Counted from the stretch's first letter, positions 1 to 9,393 are shown. The stretch is DNA of 37,437 nucleotides from Janthinobacterium sp. (GCA_025356595.1 JANXSQ010000177.1:1-37437), one strand, 5' to 3'. Notes: generated by a model from the sequence alone, not told the origin. A program made the numbers and translations.

Positions 1-290
1 CCTTGCAGGTGCAACAATTGCACCAACTGGCGCAAGTGCGCGGCGTGCCGGTGATTTGCTACGGCTTGCGCACCGATTTCATGGGCCAACCGTTTCCCGG
101 CTCGGCCTATCTGCTGGCGCTGGCCGACGATATCGAAGAATTGAAAAACATTTGCACCTGCGGCAAGAAGGCGACCATGAATATCCGCGTCGACGAGCAC
201 GGCAAGCGCATCAAGGCCGGGGAACAGATCAGCATCGGCGGCAACGAACGCTACCGCCAGGCTTGCGGGCGCTGCTTCTACGCCGGGTGA
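1..290 (+). CDS. tdk: Thymidine kinase, C-terminal part (truncated by window start)
   Basis: The frame opening at base 3 gives 95 residues matching the C-terminal half of type II thymidine kinase, which phosphorylates thymidine with ATP in pyrimidine salvage. Visible marks are the VICYGLRTDF stretch with FPGS, the run ADDIEELK, a zinc-finger cysteine pair (CTCGKKA), the GGNERY motif of the thymidine-binding lasso, and a last pair CGRC near the C-terminus. The start codon and the P-loop lie outside the window. The GC-rich 3' flank has no T-run, so I do not call a terminator. Confidence 0.93.
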   Translation, partial: LQVQQLHQLAQVRGVPVICYGLRTDFMGQPFPGSAYLLALADDIEELKNICTCGKKATMNIRVDEHGKRIKAGEQISIGGNERYRQACGRCFYAG

Positions 291-346
291 CGCCGCGCGC
301 GCCGGGTGCGCCGGTCCGGGCCGCCCGGCGCCAGCCGCGCCTCCCG

Positions 347-440
347 ATCCGCCCAATAGTTAAGGAGTTTTCTTGAAAATCGGGGCGAAAAATCGATAAA
401 TAACTCGATGTATCCATCATGAACGGCGGCGCCGCTGAGA
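347..440. repeat. Direct repeat copy A, 3' of the hybrid kinase gene
   Basis: This noncoding stretch is about 75% identical to 3909-3999 by eye. Shared blocks are ATCCGCCCAA, TTAAGG, CGATAAATAACT and ATCATGAACG, in the same order and strand. It lies downstream of the stop of the kinase gene, while copy B lies upstream of its start, so the two bracket the gene. Read on the minus strand, both copies could encode similar short peptides beginning M-x-DTSSYLS, so a duplicated gene fragment is possible. No mobile-element ends were seen. Confidence 0.6.
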
Positions 441-541
441 TTGTTTGCGCGCCAAAACGAGTCGCGATTAATTGCGTAACATCGAGTGGAGCCGGAAATC
501 CACCGCGCCCAGCCGGAGGTTTTTTGATGTCGGCTCCCCAA

Positions 542-3500
542 TTACAATTGTAAATTTTCGATGATGTTCTTTACTTGCACTTCGATACGTTCCAGCAACG
601 GATCCAACTGACCGAAGATTTTCCTCGTCTGTTCCAAGTTTCTGGCGGACCTGGCTTTTGCGAGCTCGCGACACAGAGCAGTCAGCTCTTTCGCGCCTAT
701 CATCATGACCGATGTCGCCATGTGGTGCGCTACTGCACGGACTTCTGCCATATCTTTACGTTCCATCGCGGCCATTATTTTAATCAGATCTAGCCGTCCT
801 GATTCGACAACATTAAGCACGAATGTACACATTTCTATGGGTATTTTTCCAGCGAAATGGGCCACTTCCACAAAATAAAAATCGGCAATACTCGAATCGT
901 CTATAGATGACGATGTTGTTTTGAAGTGAAATTCAGCAGGAATATAGGTCGGGCCTATCTGGGATGGGCCTGCCGGCAGCCATTTTTCAATAACGTTGAA
1001 CAGCGATTTCGATTTGAAGGGTTTACTGATGAAATCATTCATCCCGGCGACAAGGAAATGCTCGCGATCATCGTTTGATGCGTTGGCGGTCATGGCAATT
1101 ACCCGCAGCCCCGCCAGTGAGGGGTCGCCGCGAATTACTTGAATAGTCTCGAGGCCGTCCATCACCGGCATCTGGATGTCCATCAGCACGCAGTCAAAAC
1201 GTATCTGACGCAACAGGTGAAGTGCCTCCTTGCCATTTTTGGCGATGCTGACATCCGCTCCGGCACGCTGCAGAAACGTGGTCGCCACCAAGCGATTAAT
1301 GTCGTCATCATCGACCAGAAGGATGTGCGCTCCCTGGAGTGCCGACACCATGTTCGCCTCACCGGCAAACAATCCCTCTTTCTTTTCCTTGCTTTTGTCC
1401 AGTCGCACGGTGAACCAGAAGGTACTGCCCTTGCCGACTTCGCTTTTTATCCCCACTTCACCATCCATCAGCTTCACCAGTCGGTTGCAGATGGCCAGTC
1501 CGAGGCCGGAACCGCCGTATTTCCGGGTAATGGAGTTGTCCGCCTGCTGGAATGGCAGGAATAGCTTGGCCATATTTTCCGTACTGATGCCGATGCCGGT
1601 GTCCTGTACTTCGCAGCGCAGCAAAAGGTCGTCTTTGTCGTTTTCAGCGATGATGGCGCGGATGACGATTTCGCCTTGCTCGGTGAACCTGATAGCGTTG
1701 TCGATGTAATTGAGCAGTATCTGGCTTATGCGCAGGGAATCAGCGCACAGCATCGGAATGCCTGGGTCGAAATCAAAACTGAGCTTGAGTCCTTTCCCGA
1801 CAGCCTTTTGCGTAAGCATATCGGCAAGTTTTCTTTCGATTTCATTGAGGTCGAAGTCGGTTTTTTCTATATTGAGTTTACCCGCCTCCATTTGCGAAAA
1901 ATCTAAAATAGCATCGATGATGCTCAACAGGTGTTCGCCGGAAATCTGGATTTTTTCGAGATAATCAAGCTGCTTGGGGTCGGTCTCGGCATTGATCGCC
2001 AATTGCGCCAGACCCAAAACACTGCTTATCGGCGTTCGTATTTCGTGGCTCATGTTGGCGAAAAATTCCGATTTCGCCGTGTTGGCTGCCTCGGCTTGCT
2101 GTCGTGCTATTTCCAGTTCTTTGGTGCGTTCCAGCACCAACTCCTCAAGGTGATTTTTATATTTGGATAGTATCGTTTCGTTCTCTTTCCGTTCGGTGAT
2201 GTCTTGCGCGAAAATGAAGGAATAGTTTTCCCCGTCTATCTCTATTTTGTTGACGTCTATCGAAACCGTGAATTCATCGCCGGATCTGGAAAACACCAAC
2301 TGTTCTAAATTGTGTACGGGTTTTCCTTGCGCAACGTCGCCGGTCGTTCCCGACCAAATCGCACGATCACGATAGATGTTTAGTTCGAGAGAAGTCTTTC
2401 CAATCGCCTCCTCTTTCGTGTAGCCAAATTTCCGCATCCACGCCTCATTGACGTCGGCATATTCATAGCCAGGCAATCTCGACAGCGTTGCGGGGAATGG
2501 CGCCTTGTTGAACAATGTCGCGAATTTATTTTCGCTGTAGCGCAATTCTTGCTCCGCTTTGGCCATGGCGCTCTGCAGTTTTATCTCCGCCCGCTTACGC
2601 TCGGTAATGTCACTCGCGGCGCCGAACCATTCGATGATTTTTCCGTTGACGTCCTGCATTGGAATCGCGCGCGAGAACGTCCAGCCCACACTGCCGTCCA
2701 CCAACAGGACACGGTGTTCCAGTTCGAACGTGCTTTTGGTCTGGATGGCTTCATCGATGACCGCTCGCACGCGCAGCCGGTCATCCGCGTAAATGTATTC
2801 CTGAAGCCAATTGTGGTTGGACGATTTCGTCTCGGCGATAAAATTATTGCCATTGAGCTGATGCATCTCGCTCCAATCCGGGCTCATGCGATACATCACG
2901 TCCGTACCGGCCGCTATCAGTGCCCGGAACCGCTCATCGCGTCCCCGCCGATCCACCTCGGCATGTGCCATATCTGTGATTTCATGCAGCAGATCGGCGT
3001 TGGTCGCTGCCAGATGAGCGCTGTGCTCCGCGAGTCGATTCCGATGGCTGCGCAATTCGGCTTCGCTTCGGGCGCGGCGAATGGTTTCCTTCCACAGCTG
3101 GAAAAAAACCAGAATCAACATCAGTACGGCCAAGAGACCGCCGCCGGTGAGCAACAGGGACATGTGTTCATTTCCGGCTTTTTTTGTCGCGGCCCGAGCG
3201 CTCAATAGTTGCAGCTCTTCCGCTTTGGTCTCTGCAATCAAGTGGCCAATCTGCTCCATATAGGCTTTGCCGCGATTGGTGATGACTTCATCCTGTGCTG
3301 CACGAAAACCCTTGTCCTGCCGAAGTTTCAGGGTGCCATTCAGCTCGCCCAGTTTTGCCTGAATCGGGCCTGCCAGGTTCGCCAGGCGTTTCTGCTGCGC
3401 GGGATTGTCCCCTGTCAGGCGCTTCAGGCCAGCCAATGCCTGATTACTACCTTGCACCGCGAGATCAAATCCTTCCAGATAGCCGTTGTTGCCCGTGATG

Positions 3501-3775
3501 ATGAAGCCCCGTTGAGCCGTTTCCGCGACCAACAGGGCTGAGGCGAGTTGATCCAGTTCGTGGATGACCGTGTAGGAGTGGCTTACCCAGTGGTCGCCTT
3601 CGGACACGCTCCGCATCTGCCGATAGGAGATCCATCCGGTTGTCAGTAAAGTCGCCATCGCCATCGCCATCGCCATCGCCATCGCCGCCATGGATCTGGG
3701 CCTGGACAATACCGTGTCCTGCGCCCCCAATACGCTGCTATCCAGATCGATTTCTATGGGAAGTGTGTCGCTCAT
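542..3775 (-). CDS. Hybrid sensor histidine kinase (CHASE3-PAS-PAS-HisKA-HATPase-REC-HPt)
   Basis: A 1077-aa membrane phosphorelay kinase. Order: a first membrane segment (about 28-50) built partly of alternating Met-Ala, a periplasmic CHASE3 domain (about 55-195), a second membrane segment (about 205-228), a coiled linker, PAS domains at about 280-395 and 415-530 (both ending DITERK), and HisKA with H577 in SHEIRTP. The HATPase follows (N689, DTGIGI and GGSGLGL boxes), then a receiver with acidic residues D822-D825, phospho-acceptor D866 and K918, and a C-terminal HPt with H1017. The HPt motif is AHHMATS, so the lysine normally three residues after the histidine (AHxLKGS) is alanine. CHASE3 domains sense unknown small ligands; the output regulator is not nearby. 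The start at 3775 has an AAGG about seven bases upstream. Confidence 0.93.
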   Translation of the reverse strand: MSDTLPIEIDLDSSVLGAQDTVLSRPRSMAAMAMAMAMAMATLLTTGWISYRQMRSVSEGDHWVSHSYTVIHELDQLASALLVAETAQRGFIITGNNGYLEGFDLAVQGSNQALAGLKRLTGDNPAQQKRLANLAGPIQAKLGELNGTLKLRQDKGFRAAQDEVITNRGKAYMEQIGHLIAETKAEELQLLSARAATKKAGNEHMSLLLTGGGLLAVLMLILVFFQLWKETIRRARSEAELRSHRNRLAEHSAHLAATNADLLHEITDMAHAEVDRRGRDERFRALIAAGTDVMYRMSPDWSEMHQLNGNNFIAETKSSNHNWLQEYIYADDRLRVRAVIDEAIQTKSTFELEHRVLLVDGSVGWTFSRAIPMQDVNGKIIEWFGAASDITERKRAEIKLQSAMAKAEQELRYSENKFATLFNKAPFPATLSRLPGYEYADVNEAWMRKFGYTKEEAIGKTSLELNIYRDRAIWSGTTGDVAQGKPVHNLEQLVFSRSGDEFTVSIDVNKIEIDGENYSFIFAQDITERKENETILSKYKNHLEELVLERTKELEIARQQAEAANTAKSEFFANMSHEIRTPISSVLGLAQLAINAETDPKQLDYLEKIQISGEHLLSIIDAILDFSQMEAGKLNIEKTDFDLNEIERKLADMLTQKAVGKGLKLSFDFDPGIPMLCADSLRISQILLNYIDNAIRFTEQGEIVIRAIIAENDKDDLLLRCEVQDTGIGISTENMAKLFLPFQQADNSITRKYGGSGLGLAICNRLVKLMDGEVGIKSEVGKGSTFWFTVRLDKSKEKKEGLFAGEANMVSALQGAHILLVDDDDINRLVATTFLQRAGADVSIAKNGKEALHLLRQIRFDCVLMDIQMPVMDGLETIQVIRGDPSLAGLRVIAMTANASNDDREHFLVAGMNDFISKPFKSKSLFNVIEKWLPAGPSQIGPTYIPAEFHFKTTSSSIDDSSIADFYFVEVAHFAGKIPIEMCTFVLNVVESGRLDLIKIMAAMERKDMAEVRAVAHHMATSVMMIGAKELTALCRELAKARSARNLEQTRKIFGQLDPLLERIEVQVKNIIENLQL
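3654..3683. repeat. Hexanucleotide tandem repeat, 5 x GCCATC, inside the kinase gene
   Basis: Five perfect copies of a 6-bp unit encode (Met-Ala)5, residues 32-41, in the first membrane segment of the hybrid kinase. Slippage would add or remove two residues at a time without changing frame, and would also add or remove in-frame ATG codons. Confidence 0.9.
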
Positions 3776-4585
3776 GTGAATTGCCTTGGACGGTGGGAAG
3801 CCCCGATGATGTGAATGAATAGTGCGGGGTTTTCGCGAGGTAAAGAATAATAGATCAGGAGTCCTCTGCTTCGGCCGTCTTTATGCTTGGAACTGGGGTT
3901 TAGGGCGCAATCCGCCCAAATTAAGGGATTTGCTTAAAAAGCTGGGAAAAAACGATAAATAACTTGACGTATCAATCATGAACGCTGTTGCCAGTGAGGC
4001 TTATCGTCGGCCTCGCCGTGCGAGTCCAGGCCATCGAATTGCTTTGGTCGGCCAGGCATAGTGAGCATCCGATGGTCTCTATGCGGCGCAGCAAGCCGCC
4101 GGTGCTGTCGCTTGTGGCGCTCATGCCGACCGGCATGCGCATGAGTATTCAGACCGGGCCCGACACATTCTCTGGATACATGGCGAGCCAGCCCACGTGC
4201 TGCGCCCGGTTCCGAGTCAGCGTGCGCAAGCGCGCGAAGCGGTCCTTGACTGCCGTCCCTCTTAGCTTGGGAGGGTTGCCCCGGCCCCGGCTCCCTTGAC
4301 GGCCAACAACGGTGTAAACGCTTTGTCCCATCGCGATCGCGCTGGTCCGCGCAATGTTGCCGCGGCGCCGCGCTCATTTTCCGCGCGCAATGTTTCATTT
4401 TGTAAGTGTTGAAACACGCCTCTTAATCAAGCCTTAAGCTAGTTCACGGAAACTGCTCTTTTCGGTGGCGTTCGGCCTGCGGGTATCCTGTAGAATATGA
4501 CGCACCCAAGTGCCCCCAATTGTCAATGGCGGAGGCGGCAACGCCGCTCCGCCGGTAAATCGAATATCACTTTTCGGAGAAGCCG
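3776..4585. other. Intergenic region between hybrid kinase and prc
   Basis: About 810 bases between divergently transcribed genes. It contains repeat copy B (3909-3999) and a stretch at about 4000-4330 with short open frames on both strands that show no recognisable protein. A TAGAAT hexamer at 4491-4496 could be a -10 element for prc, but I see no good -35 at the right distance. No RNA gene was recognised. Confidence 0.5.
3909..3999. repeat. Direct repeat copy B, 5' of the hybrid kinase gene
   Basis: This is the partner of the element at 347-440 in the same orientation, with the core CGATAAATAACT followed by ATCATGAACG conserved. It is about 130 bases upstream of the kinase start, so it may carry a regulatory site for that gene. 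Confidence 0.6.
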
Positions 4586-6820
4586 ATGAAGAAGCAAATG
4601 ATGCTGGTCGTCCTGGCGGTGGCAATGTCAGCACAGGCCGGCGCGGCCCAGTCGGAAAAGATCGCGGCGCCGCTGATGAAGCCGGCGGCGCAGCAAACCC
4701 AGGCCGCGCTGTGGGCTTCGCGCGTGCTGTCGCGCTACCACTACAAGGCGGTGCCCCTGGACGACGCGATGTCGGAGAAGATCTTCGACCGCTACTTCAA
4801 GTCGCTGGACGCGGAAAAACTGTTCTTCGTGCAGGGCGACCTGGAGCAGTTCGCCGCCGCGCGCGGCAAGCTCGACGACGCCATCACGGGCGAAAACCTC
4901 AGCGTTCCCTTCGCCATCTACAATCTCTACCAGCAGCGCTTCGACGAACGCATCGGCTACGCCCGCGAACTGCTGAAGAGCAAATTCGATTTCGCCGCCG
5001 ACGAAAGCTACCAGTACGACCGCGAGAAGGCCGCCTGGCCGAAGAACGAGGACGAGGTGCGCGAGCTGTGGCGCAAGCGCGTCAAGAACGACTGGCTGCG
5101 CCTGAAGCTGGCCGGCAAGGAGGACAAGGCGATCCGCGAGACGCTGGAAAAGCGCTATGACAGTTACCTGGGCCGTTCGCGCAAGCTCAACAACGAGGAC
5201 GTGTTCCAGATCTTCATGAACGCCTACGCGATGTCGATCGAGCCGCACACCAACTACCTGGGGCCGCGCGCCTCGGAAAACTTCGACATCTCGATGCGCC
5301 TCTCGCTCGAGGGCATAGGCGCGGTGCTGCAGACGCGCGACGAATACACGGTGATCCGCGAAATCGTCCCGGGCAGCCCGGCCGGCCTGTCCGGCAAGCT
5401 GAAGGTGGGCGACCGCATCGTCGGCGTCGGCCAGGGCGACGTCGGCGCGATGACCGAAGTGCTGGGCTGGCGCATCGACGACGTCGTCACCCTGATCCGC
5501 GGCGCCAAGGATTCGCTGGTGCGCCTGGACGTGCTGCCGGCCGACGCCGGCCCGGACGCCAAGCACGCCACCATCGCGCTGGTGCGCAAGAAAATCAGCA
5601 TGGAGGAGCAGGCCGCCAAGAAATCCGTCATCGAGGTGCGCGACAACGGCGTCAAGCGCCGCGTCGGCGTCATCGCGCTGCCGACCTTCTACCAGGACTT
5701 CGAGGCGCGCCGCAAGGGCGACAAGGATTACAAGAGCGCCACCCGCGACGTCGCGCGCCTGCTCGGCGAGCTGAAAAAAGAGAAGGTCGACAACGTCCTG
5801 ATCGACCTGCGCAACAACGGCGGCGGTTCGCTCAACGAGGCCGTCGAACTGACCGGCCTGTTCATCGACAAGGGCCCGGTGGTGCAGCAGCGCAACGCCG
5901 AAGGCAAGATCGAGATCGAAAGCGACACCAGCCCCGGCATGGCCTGGGACGGCCCGGTGGGCGTGCTGATCAACCGCGGCTCGGCCTCGGCGTCGGAGAT
6001 TTTCGCCGCCGCCATCCAGGACTACGGCCGCGGCCTGATCATCGGCGAGGCCAGCTTCGGCAAGGGCACCGTGCAGACGCTGTTCAACCTGGACCGTTTC
6101 GGCCCCAGCGACAAGGCCCGTTACGGCGAGCTGAAGATGACCATCGCGCAATTCTTCCGCATCAACGGCGGCACCACGCAGTTGCGCGGCGTGACGCCCG
6201 ACATCAAACTGCCGGCCATGTCGGACGGCGACAGCTTCGGCGAGTCGAGCTACGACAACGCCTTGCCGTGGACCTCGATCAAGCCGGCCCTGTTCGTGCC
6301 GGCCGGCGAGCTGAAGGACATCGTGCCGCTGCTCGACCGCAAGCACGAGGCGCGCGTGCTCAAGGACAAGGACTTCCAGTACCTGCAGGAAGACATCGCC
6401 CTGATCGCCAAGCAGCGCAAGGACAACCTGATCTCGCTCAACGAGACGGTGCGCCGCAAGGAGCGCGATACCCAGGAGGCGCGCGCCAAGTTGCGTGAAA
6501 AACGCCTGGCGGCGGTCACCGGCGGCGACGACCTGACCGTGGTCTTGAGCCAGAAAGACTTGCAGAAGCAGGCCTTGGTGAAAAAGGCGGTGGCCAAGAA
6601 GATCGCCGCCGTCAAAGGCGCGATGCGCACCGACGACGGCCTGCAGGGCGACGAACGGGCCTTGACGGCCGAACTGGACGCCGAATCGGCCGCCAAGAAC
6701 GCCAAGGACGTGCTGCTCAACGAGACGGTGCGCATCCTCGCCGACGAGGTGGCTCTGCTGAAGACCGACACGCGGCTGGCCTCGCGCGTGCTACCTTACG
6801 CGGCCGAGCCCGCCAAGTAA
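4586..6820 (+). CDS. prc: Tail-specific carboxy-terminal processing protease Prc
   Basis: A 744-aa periplasmic S41-family serine protease that degrades proteins with nonpolar C-termini and trims envelope proteins. There is a short signal peptide (about 1-21). An N-terminal helical region follows, then a PDZ domain around 240-320 (LEGIGAVLQ, VGDRIVGVGQ), the protease core with S468 in the SASASE motif and K493 in FGKGTVQ (the usual 25-residue Ser-Lys spacing), and the long C-terminal domain of Prc-type rather than short CtpA-type enzymes. E. coli Prc is 682 aa. CGGAGA sits six bases before the ATG. The gene appears monocistronic, with a terminator directly after it. Confidence 0.96.
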   Translation: MKKQMMLVVLAVAMSAQAGAAQSEKIAAPLMKPAAQQTQAALWASRVLSRYHYKAVPLDDAMSEKIFDRYFKSLDAEKLFFVQGDLEQFAAARGKLDDAITGENLSVPFAIYNLYQQRFDERIGYARELLKSKFDFAADESYQYDREKAAWPKNEDEVRELWRKRVKNDWLRLKLAGKEDKAIRETLEKRYDSYLGRSRKLNNEDVFQIFMNAYAMSIEPHTNYLGPRASENFDISMRLSLEGIGAVLQTRDEYTVIREIVPGSPAGLSGKLKVGDRIVGVGQGDVGAMTEVLGWRIDDVVTLIRGAKDSLVRLDVLPADAGPDAKHATIALVRKKISMEEQAAKKSVIEVRDNGVKRRVGVIALPTFYQDFEARRKGDKDYKSATRDVARLLGELKKEKVDNVLIDLRNNGGGSLNEAVELTGLFIDKGPVVQQRNAEGKIEIESDTSPGMAWDGPVGVLINRGSASASEIFAAAIQDYGRGLIIGEASFGKGTVQTLFNLDRFGPSDKARYGELKMTIAQFFRINGGTTQLRGVTPDIKLPAMSDGDSFGESSYDNALPWTSIKPALFVPAGELKDIVPLLDRKHEARVLKDKDFQYLQEDIALIAKQRKDNLISLNETVRRKERDTQEARAKLREKRLAAVTGGDDLTVVLSQKDLQKQALVKKAVAKKIAAVKGAMRTDDGLQGDERALTAELDAESAAKNAKDVLLNETVRILADEVALLKTDTRLASRVLPYAAEPAK

Positions 6821-6845
6821 ATCCGCTTCCGCCGCAAGGTGGAAG

Positions 6846-6880
6846 AGCCGCCCTCGCAGCTGAGGGCGGCTTTTTTTTTT
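6846..6880 (+). terminator. Rho-independent terminator of prc
   Basis: A perfect 10-bp stem AGCCGCCCTC/GAGGGCGGCT around a 6-base loop, followed directly by a run of ten T (6871-6880), 25 bases after the prc stop codon. Confidence 0.95.
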
Positions 6881-6901
6881 GCGCGAAATATTTTCTCATA
6901 G

Positions 6902-6916
6902 GGAAATATTATTTCC
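6902..6916. promoter_or_regulatory. Inverted repeat in AT-rich upstream region of the PEP-CTERM gene
   Basis: GGAAAT-ATT-ATTTCC, a perfect 6-bp inverted repeat, lies 60 bases upstream of the PEP-CTERM start in a strikingly AT-rich stretch (6881-6950). It could be an operator; TATGAT about 20 bases further on could be a -10. This is inference only. Confidence 0.3.
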
Positions 6917-6975
6917 TAAAAATAAGTTTTTATATGATAATGGCAAGTTGCAAAAACAGATAAGACAGGACACTC

Positions 6976-7563
6976 ATGAAGTTGGCACGCACATTCTCAG
7001 GTATTTTCCTTGCCGCGGCACTGCTGGGCGGCGCGCAGGCGGCGACGTTGACGCAGACGTTTACGTCGAACTGGACGGTGGCGCCATGGAATTACTATGG
7101 CGATGTCGCCGCCGCGCAGTGGCAGTACCAGGCGTATACGCCGTGGGACGCGACCCTGGGCACGCTGGAAAAAGTCACCATCACGACTTCGATCCAGGGC
7201 GTCAAGGACGCGGCCGATACGCTCACCGTGCGCAGCGCGCTGTTCACCGGCTGGAGCCCGAACCAGTACCAGTTCTACGACAGCAGCGTGTTCGCGGCCG
7301 GCAGCACGACGTTCGCGCAGACGCGCAACTACAGTTCGGCGACCGATTTCGCGCTGGGGAGCTTCAGCAACAGCCTGTATCTGCCGCAGGCGAACTATTA
7401 TTTTGAGAGCCGTTCGGCGCTGGCCCACACGATAGGCGCGACGACGCGCTTGAACTACGAATACCTGCCGATGGCGGCCGTGCCCGAGCCGGGAACATGG
7501 GCCATGCTGCTGGCCGGCTTGGGCGCGCTGGCGCTGCTGCGCCGCCGCAAGTCCGCCGCATAG
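6976..7563 (+). CDS. PEP-CTERM sorting domain-containing secreted protein
   Basis: A 195-aa exported protein. It has an N-terminal signal peptide ending near GGAQA (about 22), a beta-rich middle with no recognised domain, and a C-terminal PEP-CTERM tail. The tail is VPEPGTWAMLLAGLGALALL followed by RRRK, i.e. the VPEP motif, a membrane helix and a basic end. Exosortase (EpsH/XrtA type) cleaves such tails and usually directs the protein to the surface or exopolysaccharide matrix. No exosortase is in the window. Its role is unknown. Confidence 0.88.
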   Translation: MKLARTFSGIFLAAALLGGAQAATLTQTFTSNWTVAPWNYYGDVAAAQWQYQAYTPWDATLGTLEKVTITTSIQGVKDAADTLTVRSALFTGWSPNQYQFYDSSVFAAGSTTFAQTRNYSSATDFALGSFSNSLYLPQANYYFESRSALAHTIGATTRLNYEYLPMAAVPEPGTWAMLLAGLGALALLRRRKSAA

Positions 7564-7800
7564 TAAGCGCGCCGGCGGGGGAGGGCAAGGCCAGTCCCCG
7601 GGCCGGGCCCGCCAGTTTGCGGGGCCGATTTTCCTCCGCGCGCCGGCCCGGCCGGGCGCATTCCGGGTCCGGCACTTGCGTGCAAAGATTTCGCCCCGCT
7701 GGGGATTGTTTTTTTTGACATAGTCCTTTAGTATGGTTTCAGGCGCGCTCATCGCGCCACGTCGCTCGGACGGTTCCGGGCGCTTACGTAAAGTGATTCC

Positions 7801-9012
7801 ATGACTCAATCCCCAACTCCGCGCCGCTTTTCGCGCATCGATCGCCTCCCACCCTACGTTTTTAATATCACCGCCGAGCTGAAAATGGCGGCGCGCCGCC
7901 GTGGCGAGGATATTATCGATATGTCGATGGGCAATCCCGACGGCGCCACGCCGGCGTACATCGTCGACAAGCTGGTCGAAACGGCCAAGCGCCCCGACAC
8001 CCACGGTTACTCGGCCTCGAAGGGCATTCCGCGCCTGCGCCGCGCCATCGCGCACTGGTACAAGAAGCGCTACGACGTCGAGTTCGACCCGGATGCCGAG
8101 GCGATCGTCACGATCGGCTCGAAGGAGGGCTTGGCGCATCTGATGCTGGCCACGCTGGACCGCGGCGACACGGTGCTGGTGCCCAATCCCAGTTACCCCA
8201 TCCATATTTGGGGCGCGGTCATCGCCGGCGCCGACATCCGTTCGGTGCGCATGGGGCCGGGCGTGGATTTCTTCGCCGAACTGGAGCGGGCGATACGCGA
8301 GAGCTATCCGAAACCGAAGATGATGGTGCTGGGTTTCCCCTCGAACCCGACGGCGCAGTGCGTCGAGCTGGAATTCTTCGAGCGCGTCGTCGCGCTGGCC
8401 AAGCTGCACGATATCCTCGTGGTGCACGACCTGGCCTACGCCGACATCACCTTCGACGGCTGGAAGGCGCCGTCGATCATGCAGGTGCCCGGCGCGCGCG
8501 ACGTCGCCGTCGAATTCTTCACGCTCTCGAAGAGCTACAACATGGCCGGCTGGCGCATCGGCTTCATGGTCGGCAACCGCGAGCTGGTGGCGGCCCTGGC
8601 GCGCATCAAGAGTTATCACGACTATGGCAGCTTCACGCCCGTGCAGGTGGCGGCGATCGCCGCGCTGGAGGGCGACCAGAGCTGCGTCAGCGAGATCTGC
8701 GCGCAATACCAGAGCCGCCGCGACGTGCTGGTGAAGGGTTTGCTCGAAGCCGGCTGGCCGGTCGAGAAGCCCAAGGCTTCGATGTACATCTGGGCGCAGA
8801 TCCCGGAAGCCTACCGGCATCTGGGATCGCTGGAATTCGCCAAACTGCTGCTGGCCGAGGCCAAGGTCTGTGTCTCGCCCGGCATCGGTTTCGGTGAATA
8901 TGGCGACGATTATGTGCGTTTCGCGCTGATCGAAAACGAGGCGCGTATCCGTCAGGGACTGCGCGGTATCAAGGCGATGCTGCGCGATGGCGCGCAGATC
9001 AAACCACTGTAA
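7801..9012 (+). CDS. alaC: Alanine/glutamate-pyruvate aminotransferase, AlaC type
   Basis: A 403-aa fold-type I PLP aminotransferase of class I/II. The start [20 protein letters not shown] with the following ITAELK and MSMGNPDG is typical of the AlaC (YfdZ) group, which transfers the amino group from glutamate to pyruvate to make alanine. K244 in [15 protein letters not shown] binds PLP; D210 (VVHD) and the SNPT loop at 181-184 line the cofactor site. In this lineage alaC often lies upstream of homoserine dehydrogenase, but here the next gene is a DUF1272 protein nine bases downstream, so the two are probably co-transcribed. Confidence 0.88.
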   Translation: MTQSPTPRRFSRIDRLPPYVFNITAELKMAARRRGEDIIDMSMGNPDGATPAYIVDKLVETAKRPDTHGYSASKGIPRLRRAIAHWYKKRYDVEFDPDAEAIVTIGSKEGLAHLMLATLDRGDTVLVPNPSYPIHIWGAVIAGADIRSVRMGPGVDFFAELERAIRESYPKPKMMVLGFPSNPTAQCVELEFFERVVALAKLHDILVVHDLAYADITFDGWKAPSIMQVPGARDVAVEFFTLSKSYNMAGWRIGFMVGNRELVAALARIKSYHDYGSFTPVQVAAIAALEGDQSCVSEICAQYQSRRDVLVKGLLEAGWPVEKPKASMYIWAQIPEAYRHLGSLEFAKLLLAEAKVCVSPGIGFGEYGDDYVRFALIENEARIRQGLRGIKAMLRDGAQIKPL

Positions 9013-9021
9013 AGGGAAACC

Positions 9022-9330
9022 ATGCTGGAACTTCGACCTGGCTGTGAACATTGCAACAAGGCCTTGCCGCCCGACGCGCTCGAGGCGCGCATCTGCTCGT
9101 ACGAGTGCACGTTTTGCGTGCCCTGCGTCGACGCCGTGCTGGGCAATGTGTGCCCGAATTGCGGCGGCGGCTTCACGCCGCGCCCGGTGCGCCCGGCGCG
9201 CCACTGGAAGGGCAATAATTACCTGGGCAACGATCCGGCCGGTACGAAGCTGCGCCACCGCCCCGTCGACCCGACGCAGCACGCGCAATTCTCCGCCGAG
9301 CTGCGCGCGATCGCGCCGGAGGATCGTTGA
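9022..9330 (+). CDS. DUF1272 domain-containing cysteine-rich protein
   Basis: A 102-aa protein with the DUF1272 signature MLELRPGCEHCNKALPPD. It has eight cysteines in paired CxxC-like positions (C8/C11, C28/C32, C35, and C46/C49 region), suggesting bound zinc. The function of the family is unknown. AAAGGGAAACC precedes the ATG, and it lies nine bases after the aminotransferase stop. Confidence 0.85.
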   Translation: MLELRPGCEHCNKALPPDALEARICSYECTFCVPCVDAVLGNVCPNCGGGFTPRPVRPARHWKGNNYLGNDPAGTKLRHRPVDPTQHAQFSAELRAIAPEDR

Positions 9331-9370
9331 GTTGTCGGTAGTTATCATGGAATCGTATTGCTGACATCAC

Positions 9371-9393
9371 ACATATAAATTTGATTTATATGT
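9371..9393. promoter_or_regulatory. Perfect 10-bp inverted repeat overlapping a -35 box
   Basis: ACATATAAAT, three bases, then its exact reverse complement ATTTATATGT. It overlaps the TTGATT -35 hexamer (9381-9386) of the promoter described next, the position expected of an operator for a dimeric repressor or activator. Confidence 0.55.

Noticed and set aside
361-402. Sigma-28-like promoter (TAAA...CGATAA) in the kinase-flanking repeats
   Set aside because: CGATAA is present in both copies, but the upstream TAAA/GAAA lies 14-15 bases away instead of about 17 and the spacing differs between copies.
3976-4398. Open frames on both strands upstream of prc
   Set aside because: High-GC shadows with no motif, no ribosome site and Arg/His/Pro-rich composition.
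4628-6346. 572-aa open frame antisense to prc
   Set aside because: Mirror of a clear protease gene; the composition (Ala/Val/His/Asp/Gln-rich) is typical of a codon-bias shadow.
6930-6955. Sigma-54 promoter (TGGCAAGTTGC) before the PEP-CTERM gene
   Set aside because: The GG and GC elements are too close together; the 10-bp spacing needed by RpoN is missing.
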